This document shows, piece by piece, positions 9,677 through 17,949 of a stretch of 64,000 nucleotides of DNA. The notes under the pieces are model-generated. The model was given only the letters and a program-made list of their open reading frames with translations. It searched no databases and had not been told where the DNA came from. Each line of letters starts with the position of its first letter. Position 1 is the stretch's first letter. This DNA is from Candidatus Thiodiazotropha endoloripes (GTDB lineage Bacteria > Pseudomonadota > Gammaproteobacteria > Chromatiales > Chromatiaceae): assembly GCA_001709035.1 (NCBI GenBank), contig LVKA01000019.1, forward strand, positions 124,001 through 188,000. Direction: 5' to 3'. The position numbers were made by a program, and so were the translations under genes.

Positions 9677-9940
9677 CTACCCCTGCTCTGTCGCCTGCTT
9701 CTTTATCTTTTGTATATTTTCAACCTGATTGCTGTAAGTGTCGACCAGCTTTTTCACTCCACTGGGCTTCAGATAACCCTCGTTACCCGCATAGATATAG
9801 GTACCATAAGTTGCTGAAGCAGACATCAGGGCCGCATTGACCATTTGCACCGGTTTACCCTCTTCTTTCATCTTATTGGCGAGCTCGATAAAACGGCTGG
9901 CCAGTGCTGTAAATTCTTCGATATCGGCTTTTTCAGACAT
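9677..9940 (-). CDS. Small DUF3144-like protein
   Basis: 87 residues, acidic/basic, with no signal peptide or membrane segment. The pattern (helix with ANKMKEEGKPVQMVNAALMSASATYGTY, then a second helix) resembles the uncharacterised DUF3144 family, which is the only relation recognised. The ATG at 9938-9940 has GAGG about ten bases upstream. A TTG at 9949 would overlap the stop of the large fusion protein and lies too close to the same GAGG. It is co-transcribed behind the methyltransferase-GT2-GT2 gene. No function can be stated. Confidence 0.65.
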   Translation of the reverse strand: MSEKADIEEFTALASRFIELANKMKEEGKPVQMVNAALMSASATYGTYIYAGNEGYLKPSGVKKLVDTYSNQVENIQKIKKQATEQG

Positions 9941-9945
9941 CTCGT

Positions 9946-12933
9946 TCAATCCTCTTCGACCCCTTTCCAGTTCAGAGAGAAGTCCTCTCCACAGCGGGTC
10001 AGGTTCGGGTTATAGGCTGGATCCCGCTCAAGCAAGGGACCGTACTTATCCAACATGTATTGCGCTTCCCCGGAAAAGCGGCGCTGTTTCTCCGGCGTAT
10101 CCTCCGCACCACGGGAGGCTGACTCATGATGGTAAAACTCAGCATAGGGTGTCCAGAGGTTGTTGTACCCCTGCTGATAGATACGGATACAGATATCCAC
10201 ATCGTTGAAGGCAACCGCAAGATTCTCTTCATCGAAACCGTCAACGGATTCGAAAACCTCTCTTCTGACCAGCATGCAGGCTGCGGTAACCGCAGTGTAG
10301 TTCTGCACCAGCACAGAACGCCCCATATAGCCGCGATTCTCTTCATAGGTATATTTCATCGCATGGCCGGCCACGCCACCCAGACCCAGCACCACACCAC
10401 CATGCTGCAGGCGACCATCCGGATACCACAAACGGGCACCGACGGCGCCAATCTCAGGCCGCACGCCCTGACTGACCATCTCGTCCAGCCAGCCGGGGGA
10501 GATCACTTCGATATCATCATTCATGAAACAGAGCAGCTCGCCTGTCGTCTGTTTTACCGCAAAGTTGTTGATCGCAGAAAAGTTGAACGGGTGATCGTAA
10601 CGAATCACCTTCACTCCATCGACCGACCCCAATTGGGAGAAGTACTCCAGGGTCTTCGGATCATCACTCTGATTATCGACGATCACAATTTCATAATTGT
10701 TGTATTCGGTGCGATTTTTGATGCTCTCGATACACTGCCGCACCAGTGCTTCACCATTGCGTGTCGGGATGATGATTGACACCAGCGGCTGAACTTCCGG
10801 CAGCGGATACTTAACTCTGATCATGCCGGCAATCAGTTTTGACTCGGTGACCTTGGCCTCGATACCCCGATTCTCAAGATCGTCCTTGACCGCATTGATC
10901 GCCGCCTTCATGGCATAGGATTTTGCATCGGCACCGGATGCGGTACTCTCAGGAATGGCCCGCCAATGGTAGAGTATCCACGGTATGTGCCGCACCTCTT
11001 TACGGGTATCCAGCTCACGCAGACAACGCAGCGCAAGATCATAATCCTGAGCCCCTTCATAGCCTTCACGGATACCACCGACCTTCTCCAGCAGTGAGCG
11101 GCGATAGACACCGAAGTGACAGATCATGTTGTGCGAACGCATCAGGTCCGGATTGAAATCGGGTTTGAAATAGTGGTCGTATCTCACCTCTTCACTATTC
11201 AGCTTATCCTCATCCGAATAGAAGACGGAGGCATCCGGGTGGAGGATGATCTCCTGGGCCACAAAAAACAGGGCGTGAGGCGCGAGCACATCATCATGAT
11301 CCATCAAGCCGACAAACTGGCCTGTAGCCAACTCGAGCGCGGAGTTGGTTGCCGCTGAGATATGTCCGTTCTCTTCCCGGTAGACCACTTTGATCCGTTT
11401 ATAGCGGGTTTCGTACTCTTTCAGAATTCGCTTTATATGTGACTTGGTAGAAGCGTCATCCGCTATGCAGAGCTCCCAGTCGTCATAAGTCTGTGCCAGT
11501 ACCGAATCGATCGCTTCACGCAACCAGGCCTCTTCAACATTGTAGACCGGCATCACAATCGAGATCAGTGGACGCCCTTGCCACTCGTTCAACACCTCGA
11601 TCGATTCAAGTTTCGGCAGACCTACCGGCTCCACATCCTTGATCCACAGGGAGTAGGTATAGGTCGGCGAGGCATGATCGGTCAACCGATGACGAATTGC
11701 GGTGAGGCCGCCGGCCTTGTAGAGACGTTTCGCCTCTTTGAACCAGGTTGCCAACATCCTTGGGTTTTTGATCAATCCGCCGATGGCCGGCTTAAAGCGC
11801 CTGAACAGGGTCAGCGGCAACATCAGTTTCGTATAGACGCGCCAGCCGGTGCTGCTGGTCACATCGTGCAAATTTTGCTTATAGCTGTCCATCCGATGTT
11901 CGATTGTGGCCTTTTCGTGACCCATCGAGCGCACGGCACGCTCACTCATTTTGTACTGTTGTGATAGCTCGGCGTATTTCGCCTGCTCGTCCAACAGTTT
12001 GCTCTGAGTCTCTTGTAGCGTCTTGTTCAACGCTTGCTGCTGATTGAGCAGCTGATCACGGACCTCGATTAGAGCATGCATATCATCACGCTGCTGTTGC
12101 AGCAGCTTGTCACGCTCATTCACCATCTCCAGTCGGGTCGCCGCTGTCTCACCGGTCTGATGCAGCTGATCGTAGAGATTTCTATAGACCTCGATCGAAG
12201 ACTCCATCGGTTTGTCGGTCAATGTCGGAAAATCCTCGATGGAGACCGATTCGTCCGGATGTGCCGTGACGATAAACTGAAACGCTGACGCCTCAGGGGT
12301 ATGAAACATCGCCAACGCTTTATCCGAAGCGCTCAGCCCAAGATTCTCAAGACGACGTTCGATCTCCGAATCCGCCATGTCATGGAAGGTATAAGAGAGC
12401 TCCTCCACCCGGAATCCGCTGCGAACGAACAGCTCTCGCAATGAGTGGTAGTTGAAAAGGTGAAGATGGGTACGGTCAAGAAGGCCAGTATCCTCGTAGC
12501 TGAAACGCCCCTCCAGCAACTCAAGTCTCAACGCCGCATGGGCGCCATTCGGCAGTGAAGCGAGCAGTCGCCCGCTCTCTTTCAGATATTTCGGCAGTTT
12601 TTTAAGCAGAGAGATCGGGGCTCTCAGATGCTCCAGAATATCCGCGCAGGTGATGATGTCGAAGGGTTCATCACCCAGTGATTTCAACCAGTTATCCTTC
12701 TGCACATCGCCAACGATCACCTGGTCGCAGTGCTGCTTCGCCTTCTGCGCCATGGATCGATCATACTCCACACCGACCACATAACAGCCGAGTTCACGGC
12801 GTAGGAATTCAGACATATAGCCGGTCGCACAACCCAGTTCCAGAACTCGACTACCCTTGGGAATTCGCTTGACCAGTTGAGTATGGGAGTTGTTCTCCAC
12901 ATTCAGATCAAGCTTGAAATCGTACTCGGCCAC
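9946..12933 (-). CDS. Trifunctional methyltransferase / GT2 / GT2 fusion protein
   Basis: 995 residues, much longer than single glycosyltransferases. Residues 1-230 form a class I SAM methyltransferase (LELGCATG at 31-38, then DIITCADILEHL). About 250-350 is a Gln/Leu-rich coiled coil. A first GT2 domain begins at about 455 (LISIVMPVYN, then CIADDAS and LMDHDDVL). A second GT2 domain begins at about 716 (LVSIIIPTRN, VIVDNQSDD and FMNDDIEV, HGGVVLGLGG). The start is GTG at 12931-12933. Comparable multi-domain proteins make and cap repeating O-antigen chains, the methyltransferase stopping growth and the coiled coil measuring length. That role is inference here, but it fits the Wzm/Wzt exporter nearby. 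Confidence 0.87.
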   Translation of the reverse strand: MAEYDFKLDLNVENNSHTQLVKRIPKGSRVLELGCATGYMSEFLRRELGCYVVGVEYDRSMAQKAKQHCDQVIVGDVQKDNWLKSLGDEPFDIITCADILEHLRAPISLLKKLPKYLKESGRLLASLPNGAHAALRLELLEGRFSYEDTGLLDRTHLHLFNYHSLRELFVRSGFRVEELSYTFHDMADSEIERRLENLGLSASDKALAMFHTPEASAFQFIVTAHPDESVSIEDFPTLTDKPMESSIEVYRNLYDQLHQTGETAATRLEMVNERDKLLQQQRDDMHALIEVRDQLLNQQQALNKTLQETQSKLLDEQAKYAELSQQYKMSERAVRSMGHEKATIEHRMDSYKQNLHDVTSSTGWRVYTKLMLPLTLFRRFKPAIGGLIKNPRMLATWFKEAKRLYKAGGLTAIRHRLTDHASPTYTYSLWIKDVEPVGLPKLESIEVLNEWQGRPLISIVMPVYNVEEAWLREAIDSVLAQTYDDWELCIADDASTKSHIKRILKEYETRYKRIKVVYREENGHISAATNSALELATGQFVGLMDHDDVLAPHALFFVAQEIILHPDASVFYSDEDKLNSEEVRYDHYFKPDFNPDLMRSHNMICHFGVYRRSLLEKVGGIREGYEGAQDYDLALRCLRELDTRKEVRHIPWILYHWRAIPESTASGADAKSYAMKAAINAVKDDLENRGIEAKVTESKLIAGMIRVKYPLPEVQPLVSIIIPTRNGEALVRQCIESIKNRTEYNNYEIVIVDNQSDDPKTLEYFSQLGSVDGVKVIRYDHPFNFSAINNFAVKQTTGELLCFMNDDIEVISPGWLDEMVSQGVRPEIGAVGARLWYPDGRLQHGGVVLGLGGVAGHAMKYTYEENRGYMGRSVLVQNYTAVTAACMLVRREVFESVDGFDEENLAVAFNDVDICIRIYQQGYNNLWTPYAEFYHHESASRGAEDTPEKQRRFSGEAQYMLDKYGPLLERDPAYNPNLTRCGEDFSLNWKGVEED

Positions 12934-12948
12934 AGACTTTTAACTCAA

Positions 12949-13866
12949 TTAATCTTTTACAGGCTGCTGCTTATCCAGAGCTTCCATACGGTTGGCGATA
13001 TACTCTTCAACCAGGTCTTCATAAATAGCTGCATCGTTGCTCTTCAGCAGCTTATCAAAATAGGCTTCGCGTCTTTTGGTAACGAAGTCTTTCGTCAAGT
13101 TTTCAATAATCCCCGGCTTCACCTGTTCATAATTTTGCTTTCTAGGGGGAAACTTTTTAATCAGTTTTACAATATGAAAGCCAAACTGACTTTCAACGAT
13201 TTCACTAATATCACCCGGTTTTTCAAGATTAAAAGCGGCTTTTACCACCGGCTTCGCATCGGCAGTACGTTTGATGATGCCAAGGGTACCCTGGTTATCT
13301 TTTGACCTTGGATCCTCAGAAAAAATAGGCACAAGATCTTCAAAACGCTCACCCGCATCCAGTTTGGCTTTCACTTGTTTAGCGATCTCAAGTGCCTCAT
13401 CTCGCTCATGGTGATCAACCAATCGATCCGTGGTAGAGATCAAGATATGCCGCGCATCAGCTCTTTCCGGAATGGTATAAGCATCTGGATTGCCGATATA
13501 CTGCTCCCTGGCAGCCTGCTCAAAATCGGGGATAGGCTGATCATCTATCTGCTGCAAACGCTCGATATAGAGCATTCTCTCCTGCTGACGCCTTAGCTTG
13601 GCCCGAAACAACTCATTATCGTCCAGCCCCTGTTTCTTATACTCTTCTGCCAAGGCCCTGATAAGGAAGGTCTGACGGAGGAGTTGAAGCACCTTTTTTT
13701 TGCTGTTTAAAACATCTTTCTGTGCATTAACCGGCCCATCGGACAACAGGGCATCCAAATCAACCCGCTCAACCTTGATATCACCACCGAACATCAAGAC
13801 ATTCTCCTCAGCACAGAGGGATGACGCCAATAGCATACCCAACAGACCCACAAGGAATAAACGCAT
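12949..13866 (-). CDS. Periplasmic parvulin-type peptidyl-prolyl isomerase
   Basis: 305 residues. A signal peptide (MRLFLVGLLGMLLASSLCA) is followed by a helical SurA-like N-terminal region and one PpiC/parvulin domain at about residues 125-235. That domain includes ADARHILIST, FEDLVPIFSEDPRS, GTLGIIKR and FGFHIVKL. Such proteins catalyse prolyl isomerisation and assist folding of exported proteins in the periplasm. A good GAGGTG precedes the ATG by five bases, and a sigma70-like promoter lies about 50 bases upstream. The gene leads the transcription unit that continues into the 995-residue fusion (15-bp gap), an unusual partner for a chaperone. Confidence 0.85.
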   Translation of the reverse strand: MRLFLVGLLGMLLASSLCAEENVLMFGGDIKVERVDLDALLSDGPVNAQKDVLNSKKKVLQLLRQTFLIRALAEEYKKQGLDDNELFRAKLRRQQERMLYIERLQQIDDQPIPDFEQAAREQYIGNPDAYTIPERADARHILISTTDRLVDHHERDEALEIAKQVKAKLDAGERFEDLVPIFSEDPRSKDNQGTLGIIKRTADAKPVVKAAFNLEKPGDISEIVESQFGFHIVKLIKKFPPRKQNYEQVKPGIIENLTKDFVTKRREAYFDKLLKSNDAAIYEDLVEEYIANRMEALDKQQPVKD

Positions 13867-13910
13867 TTCGCACCTCTATAAACTTGAAGCAAGCTTCGAT
13901 AAAACCGCCA

Positions 13911-13940
13911 ATTATACTCATTTGTCAGGATTACTGTCAC
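13911..13940 (-). promoter_or_regulatory. Putative sigma70 promoter for the parvulin/glycan operon
   Basis: Reading the minus strand, GTGACA at 13935-13940 and a perfect TATAAT at 13911-13916 are separated by 18 bases, about 45 bases before the ATG at 13866. The -10 match is exact; the -35 has four to five matches. It would drive the parvulin gene and the downstream methyltransferase/glycosyltransferase genes. A transcript-end map would test it. Confidence 0.5.
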
Positions 13941-14048
13941 ATACCCGACAACCCGAGTTTTTACACTAAAACAAATCTTCAACACATAGAGTATTTATCT
14001 GCAGATAAAGTTCTTCGCTGTAAGAGCAACAAATGATAAAAGATACAC

Positions 14049-14078
14049 AAAAAAAAAGGCAGGCCCGAAGGCCTGCCT
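14049..14078 (-). terminator. Rho-independent terminator
   Basis: Eight-base GC-rich stem GGCAGGCC/GGCCTGCC (14058-14065 with 14070-14077) around a CGAA loop, extended by an A-T pair. On the minus strand it is followed by a run of nine T. It sits 28 bases after the stop of the 14107 gene and insulates it from the parvulin operon. This is the clearest intrinsic terminator in the window. Confidence 0.9.
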
Positions 14079-14106
14079 CTCTACAAGATCGCCTAAGCGA
14101 TTTGTA

Positions 14107-15894
14107 TTAGTTGCGGTTTACGCTACGGATCAGGTCAACAGTCTCACCGATCTGAGCAGGACCGACATCAGCAGCCATGGCTGAGAAGCCGATGACTGGA
14201 ACACCAGTCCAGCTACCAGCAGCACCGATACCTACGCCAGGACCAGCTTCAGACAGAGCCTGAATTCTGGTGTCAGTGGTGTAGTTGTAGGAAGGCATAC
14301 TGATCATAACCCAACCAGCCTCGAATCCAGGATCCAGAGTCCAGTTGAAGACGTTAGCAGCAGGAGTACCCAGTACGGAAGCACTGGTACCGTCGTTACG
14401 CTGTACGCTAATCACGTTTACTTCGCGCTCCAGAGCGATGACGGTAGGTGCGTCGATCGGCACAGGAGAGAAGTCGTCGCTACCAGCAACAACTGCAGCA
14501 GTCTGCTCTTCGTAGTCGTAGTAGGTCAGGCTAACCTGAACGTCAGGAGTGCTTGAGGTGAAACCTGCGTTGTCACAGTAAGCAGCACCAGTTGCAGGAT
14601 AGTCGTTAACTGTACCAACGTTAGGAACAGCGACAGTAGCACCATCGTCAACACCATCATCCAGGGTACCATCACAAGCAGCCAGAGGACCGGCACCATC
14701 CAGGTCAAGGGTCAGGATCTGGCCGTTGTAGACACCATGCTTACGCATTGGGAAGGTTGCTACGATGTCGGTACCACCGTTGATGCCAGCTTCAGTGAAG
14801 TAAGGAGCAGCAACAGCGTCAGCACTCAGAGCCACAGCAATCGGGAATGGGTTGGAGCCCATTGGGATTGAAGGGTTAGGAGTGATGTCGTTGACAGCAC
14901 CGGTATCGAACTCAGTCAGACTCAGAGCGCCGGTAGCTTTAACAGCAGTCGCATCAGCGTTCAGCATTTCAGCGGTCTGTACATCACCAGAGGCCAGCGA
15001 AGGCAGCAGGTAGTTAGCCGCATCGTTTGAACGATAGTGCTGAGGAACAGTGGCGTATCCATCAATGTGGGTGCCCTGCTCAACGAAAGCCGCACCGTCA
15101 GACGCGTTGATCATGATTGCGTAAGCATTGATGCCGCCGCGATCAGGTGCAGTGTAGACCAGACCGGCGTTGATGCCGCCAGCTTCATAAGGGTCAGCCA
15201 CGTTAGCGTCAGCAGCAACACCTTCAGTGGTCATAGAACCAGGGGTGAAACCGTTGATGCCAGCAGCGCCAGCAGTCCAGGCGTCGCTTACAACAGAGCA
15301 GTCAGCAGGCATGCCGGTCGCATCATGCAGAAGACCTGCAGGGATGGAACGGTCGTTGGTAGCAGCGGTAATAGTACCGTCAGCGTCAACAGCACCACCG
15401 TCGATTTCAGCAGTCTCACCACCGTCGGAAGCAGGACCAGCACCATCAGCGATGGTACCCATCTCGATAACCTCAACGTAACCTTCGGTCAGGTCTTCGT
15501 CGGTAGTAGCATCGTAGATGTTACGGAAGTCAACACCAGCCTGAAGCAGAGCTTTGTCAGGGAAAGTACAAGACTCGTCTTCGGTGATGATGTTGGCAAC
15601 ACCAGAAGCAGCATTCAGACGAATAGTACCGTTCCACACGTCATAAGGAGACATGTAGATGTTGAAGTCGAGCACGTCAGCAGAGATGCGAGACTCACGG
15701 AAACGAACCTTGACCACTTTGTAAAGATCAGTGGTGTTGGTGATATTGATGTTGGTGAGGATATTGTTGTTTACATTGTAGTAAGGAAGCAGCGCAACCT
15801 GGCCAGTACCGTCAGTATTGACGTAAGCCGCATTGACTCCGGCTGTAGCAGTAGCCATCAGCATGGCTGCAGCGATCTTAGATTTTCTCAACAC
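14107..15894 (-). CDS. Secreted protein of unknown function, likely abundant surface protein
   Basis: 595 residues from a GTG at 15892-15894, chosen because AGGAG lies eight bases before it; the frame opens eleven codons earlier without a ribosome site. A signal peptide (LRKSKIAAAMLMATATAGVNA) is followed by a beta-rich, Asn/Asp/Thr/Ala/Gly-rich mature chain with only four cysteines and no membrane helix. The start of the mature chain (VALLPYYNVNNNILTNINIT and an RFRESRISADVLDFNIYMSP-type segment) resembles an uncharacterised family I associate with marine gammaproteobacteria. I cannot name a function. It is monocistronic, with its own strong terminator and a roughly 0.5-kb AT-rich upstream region, which suggests a highly expressed envelope or extracellular protein. 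No exosortase tail is visible at the C-terminus. Confidence 0.8.
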   Translation of the reverse strand: MLRKSKIAAAMLMATATAGVNAAYVNTDGTGQVALLPYYNVNNNILTNINITNTTDLYKVVKVRFRESRISADVLDFNIYMSPYDVWNGTIRLNAASGVANIITEDESCTFPDKALLQAGVDFRNIYDATTDEDLTEGYVEVIEMGTIADGAGPASDGGETAEIDGGAVDADGTITAATNDRSIPAGLLHDATGMPADCSVVSDAWTAGAAGINGFTPGSMTTEGVAADANVADPYEAGGINAGLVYTAPDRGGINAYAIMINASDGAAFVEQGTHIDGYATVPQHYRSNDAANYLLPSLASGDVQTAEMLNADATAVKATGALSLTEFDTGAVNDITPNPSIPMGSNPFPIAVALSADAVAAPYFTEAGINGGTDIVATFPMRKHGVYNGQILTLDLDGAGPLAACDGTLDDGVDDGATVAVPNVGTVNDYPATGAAYCDNAGFTSSTPDVQVSLTYYDYEEQTAAVVAGSDDFSPVPIDAPTVIALEREVNVISVQRNDGTSASVLGTPAANVFNWTLDPGFEAGWVMISMPSYNYTTDTRIQALSEAGPGVGIGAAGSWTGVPVIGFSAMAADVGPAQIGETVDLIRSVNRN

Positions 15895-16389
15895 AGTTGT
15901 GTCTCCTATTTTCTTGCGTGTTAACACTAAAAACTAACTGAGCCTGTTATGCGGCCAGCTATAAGCCATGAGTCCAGGCACTCCGCAGAGGATTATTGAC
16001 TCAAACCCATGACCTTTCAAGGGAATGATCATTCCTTTGTGAGGAAAGTCTCAGGCCACAAACAACCCATAAGTCCAATCTCACGCCAGAAGTCTACCAT
16101 AAATCTGCAAGCTAACAAGCAGAATTGTAGCAAAAAAATGAAAAAATGTTGCATATTTACAAATGACAGCAATAACATGTTGTAAATACTACAAAAAATT
16201 ATTTCCAATTTTGTCACAAAATTCGAAACGCCTGCACAGTCCAGGTTGCCCACAAGCATTAATTTTCCTGTTAAGTGCTTGCTTTAATGCAAAATAGTAG
16301 ACAACTCAAGAATAACCCACCATAACATTCTGTAATTATAGGGATTATTTAAAAATGTATCATAAAAACAACAGAAGCATTTTTGTTTA
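15895..16389. other. AT-rich intergenic region, 495 bp
   Basis: Upstream region of the secreted protein gene, markedly richer in A/T than the flanking genes, with no convincing gene. A TATAAT-like sequence on the minus strand at 16335-16340 lacks a good -35 at the right distance. The region probably carries the promoter and a long leader, or binding sites for a global regulator such as CRP or H-NS-like proteins, but no clear operator was recognised. Confidence 0.45.
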
Positions 16390-16800
16390 TCACTTTACCG
16401 TGGGAAGAAATCCCCAAACTCCGTCCTTATCTCTAAGCCATTGTTCGACAACAACACTTTCGGTACGGGCCGGTGATCGCATCATCGGATGACGAATCTC
16501 CATGTGAATCTTGATATCGGCCTTACAGACATCTTCTTTACAATTAACTTTCTGAACCTCGGCAGATTTCCAAAGACCTACCCCTTTCACCGTTTTCATG
16601 TAGTGGGGGAATGGAGTGACCTGCCGATATCCGGCCGAAAGATAGTCGTAAGCGGACTCCACACGCCCATCAACCAGCAGATCCCATCGCTCCTGGGCGC
16701 GTTTTGCGACAATCTCCTCGTCTTTCTGAGCCGGGATTTCCGGATTGGTGGCGCATGCACTCAATAACATCACCAGCACAAGCAAAACGCTTTTTCTCAC
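16390..16800 (-). CDS. Small outer-membrane lipoprotein
   Basis: 136 residues from the GTG at 16798-16800, which has AGGAG nine bases upstream. A longer frame to 16941 would bury the signal sequence and overlap the acyltransferase gene. The lipoprotein signal (VRKSVLLVLVMLLSAC) ends in the lipobox LSAC, followed by TNPEIP, so the lipidated Cys is at about residue 16. The mature part is one small alpha/beta domain (RWDLLVDGRVESAYDYLSAG, typical of NTF2-like folds) with a Cys pair in NCKEDVCKAD that may form a disulfide. Function unknown. It is likely co-transcribed behind the LpxL-like gene. Confidence 0.72.
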   Translation of the reverse strand: MRKSVLLVLVMLLSACATNPEIPAQKDEEIVAKRAQERWDLLVDGRVESAYDYLSAGYRQVTPFPHYMKTVKGVGLWKSAEVQKVNCKEDVCKADIKIHMEIRHPMMRSPARTESVVVEQWLRDKDGVWGFLPTVK

Positions 16801-16898
16801 AATCACAGGCTCCTGACACAACTTATGTTCATTAAAAGTCCAAATTCTACGCAATCCGCTGACAGCCATCAATTGACAGATCGATGGTCGGCGACCGA

Positions 16899-17834
16899 TC
16901 AGACCTCTCCCCAGTACATGGGTAGCGCCTGCCACTGCCACCAGTTTCCCGGATTTTGCCGAATACGCTGTTCGATATCACTCACCAGGAGGGCCAACAA
17001 CGCTTCGCTGGATCGACCTTCCACCTCCACAGGCTTGTGGAAGTTCAACTTTACCCCACGACGATGCTCATCCACACTGAACGGCTGAATCACCGCACCG
17101 ACCCGCTTGGCAATCTTGATCGGCCCTTCCGGAAAATAGCCGTCTCGTCCGAAAAAAGGCACCGGGACCAGCCCGGGACTCCCCTTGCCATAGGGCACAT
17201 CGAGCAGAATCGCGATCGGTCGCTCCCGCAGGGCCTCCAGCAAGGGCCTCATATTGGAGACCCCCGGAGTAACAAATTCACTGCGATAGCAGTCCCGCAG
17301 CCGAGCCAGTTTCAGTCTGCGGTACTGGAACTCCGCTTCCGGCAGCCCCCAGGTATTACTGTTTTCATCATCCCGGGCCAGCGCACTGGTCGGGATGCCA
17401 TACGCCGCCGTAGTGACGCCCAGCATCCAGAACCGCCCCAAATGGGCCCCGGCGAAGATGATCGGTCGACCCTCCCGACGATAGGAGAGCACCGATTCAA
17501 AATTCTCCACTTCGATGAAGCGGCCAACCTGTTCCGCACTCATCAGGCCGGGATAGTACCAGGTATCCAATATTTCACGCTGTTGCATGGCATAGAAATA
17601 GCGGGTCCACTCCTCGTAGGCCTGATCCGCCAGACCGGGTATTCCCCGTCGCATCTGATGGGCGATCTGAGTGGCCATCTCTGGATTGCGGCGAAACTCA
17701 CCTCGGCCATACAAACTGGCCAGACGATACGAGACATACCGGGGCAGATGGGACAGAGCGGGAAAAAGCACCCTGTATTTGAGCCGGAGATCCCACAGGT
17801 TCAATCTCTCAGCCACCTCATTCATCCTCAACAT
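16899..17834 (-). CDS. LpxL/HtrB-family lysophospholipid acyltransferase homologue
   Basis: 311 residues, the usual length for lipid A late acyltransferases, and alignable along the chain: early DLRLKYRVLF, GAHLGRFW at 129-136, ILLDVPYGKGSPGLVPVPFFGR, and a closing PGNWWQWQ segment. Family enzymes add secondary acyl chains to lipid A at the inner membrane with an H-x4-D/E motif. Here the histidine is H131 but the position five residues on is W136, not acidic, so catalysis by the standard mechanism is doubtful. Unlike LpxL proteins, the N-terminus lacks a clear membrane helix. Its position beside Wzm/Wzt suggests a polysaccharide-related role. Confidence 0.75.
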   Translation of the reverse strand: MLRMNEVAERLNLWDLRLKYRVLFPALSHLPRYVSYRLASLYGRGEFRRNPEMATQIAHQMRRGIPGLADQAYEEWTRYFYAMQQREILDTWYYPGLMSAEQVGRFIEVENFESVLSYRREGRPIIFAGAHLGRFWMLGVTTAAYGIPTSALARDDENSNTWGLPEAEFQYRRLKLARLRDCYRSEFVTPGVSNMRPLLEALRERPIAILLDVPYGKGSPGLVPVPFFGRDGYFPEGPIKIAKRVGAVIQPFSVDEHRRGVKLNFHKPVEVEGRSSEALLALLVSDIEQRIRQNPGNWWQWQALPMYWGEV

Positions 17835-17900
17835 TCATATCATCAGATGCCATCACATCATAGCAACTCATCGGCCGGGTGAATCGGTAATATTCACACT

Positions 17901-17925
17901 AGGGCCTGTTAACGCTAATCCAATT
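17901..17925 (+). repeat. Copy of the AGGGCCTGTTAACAC dispersed element
   Basis: AGGGCCTGTTAACGCTAATC followed by CAATT matches the left arm of the palindrome at 41175 over about 24 bases with two mismatches. It lies in the gap between wzt and the acyltransferase gene. Confidence 0.6.
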
Positions 17926-17949
17926 GACCGGTCATGGTGTGATTACGGT

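Noticed and set aside
16029-16259. 76-codon minus-strand frame in the AT-rich gap
   Set aside because: Composition is that of non-coding AT-rich DNA and the translation is a chance hydrophobic string without a start signal.
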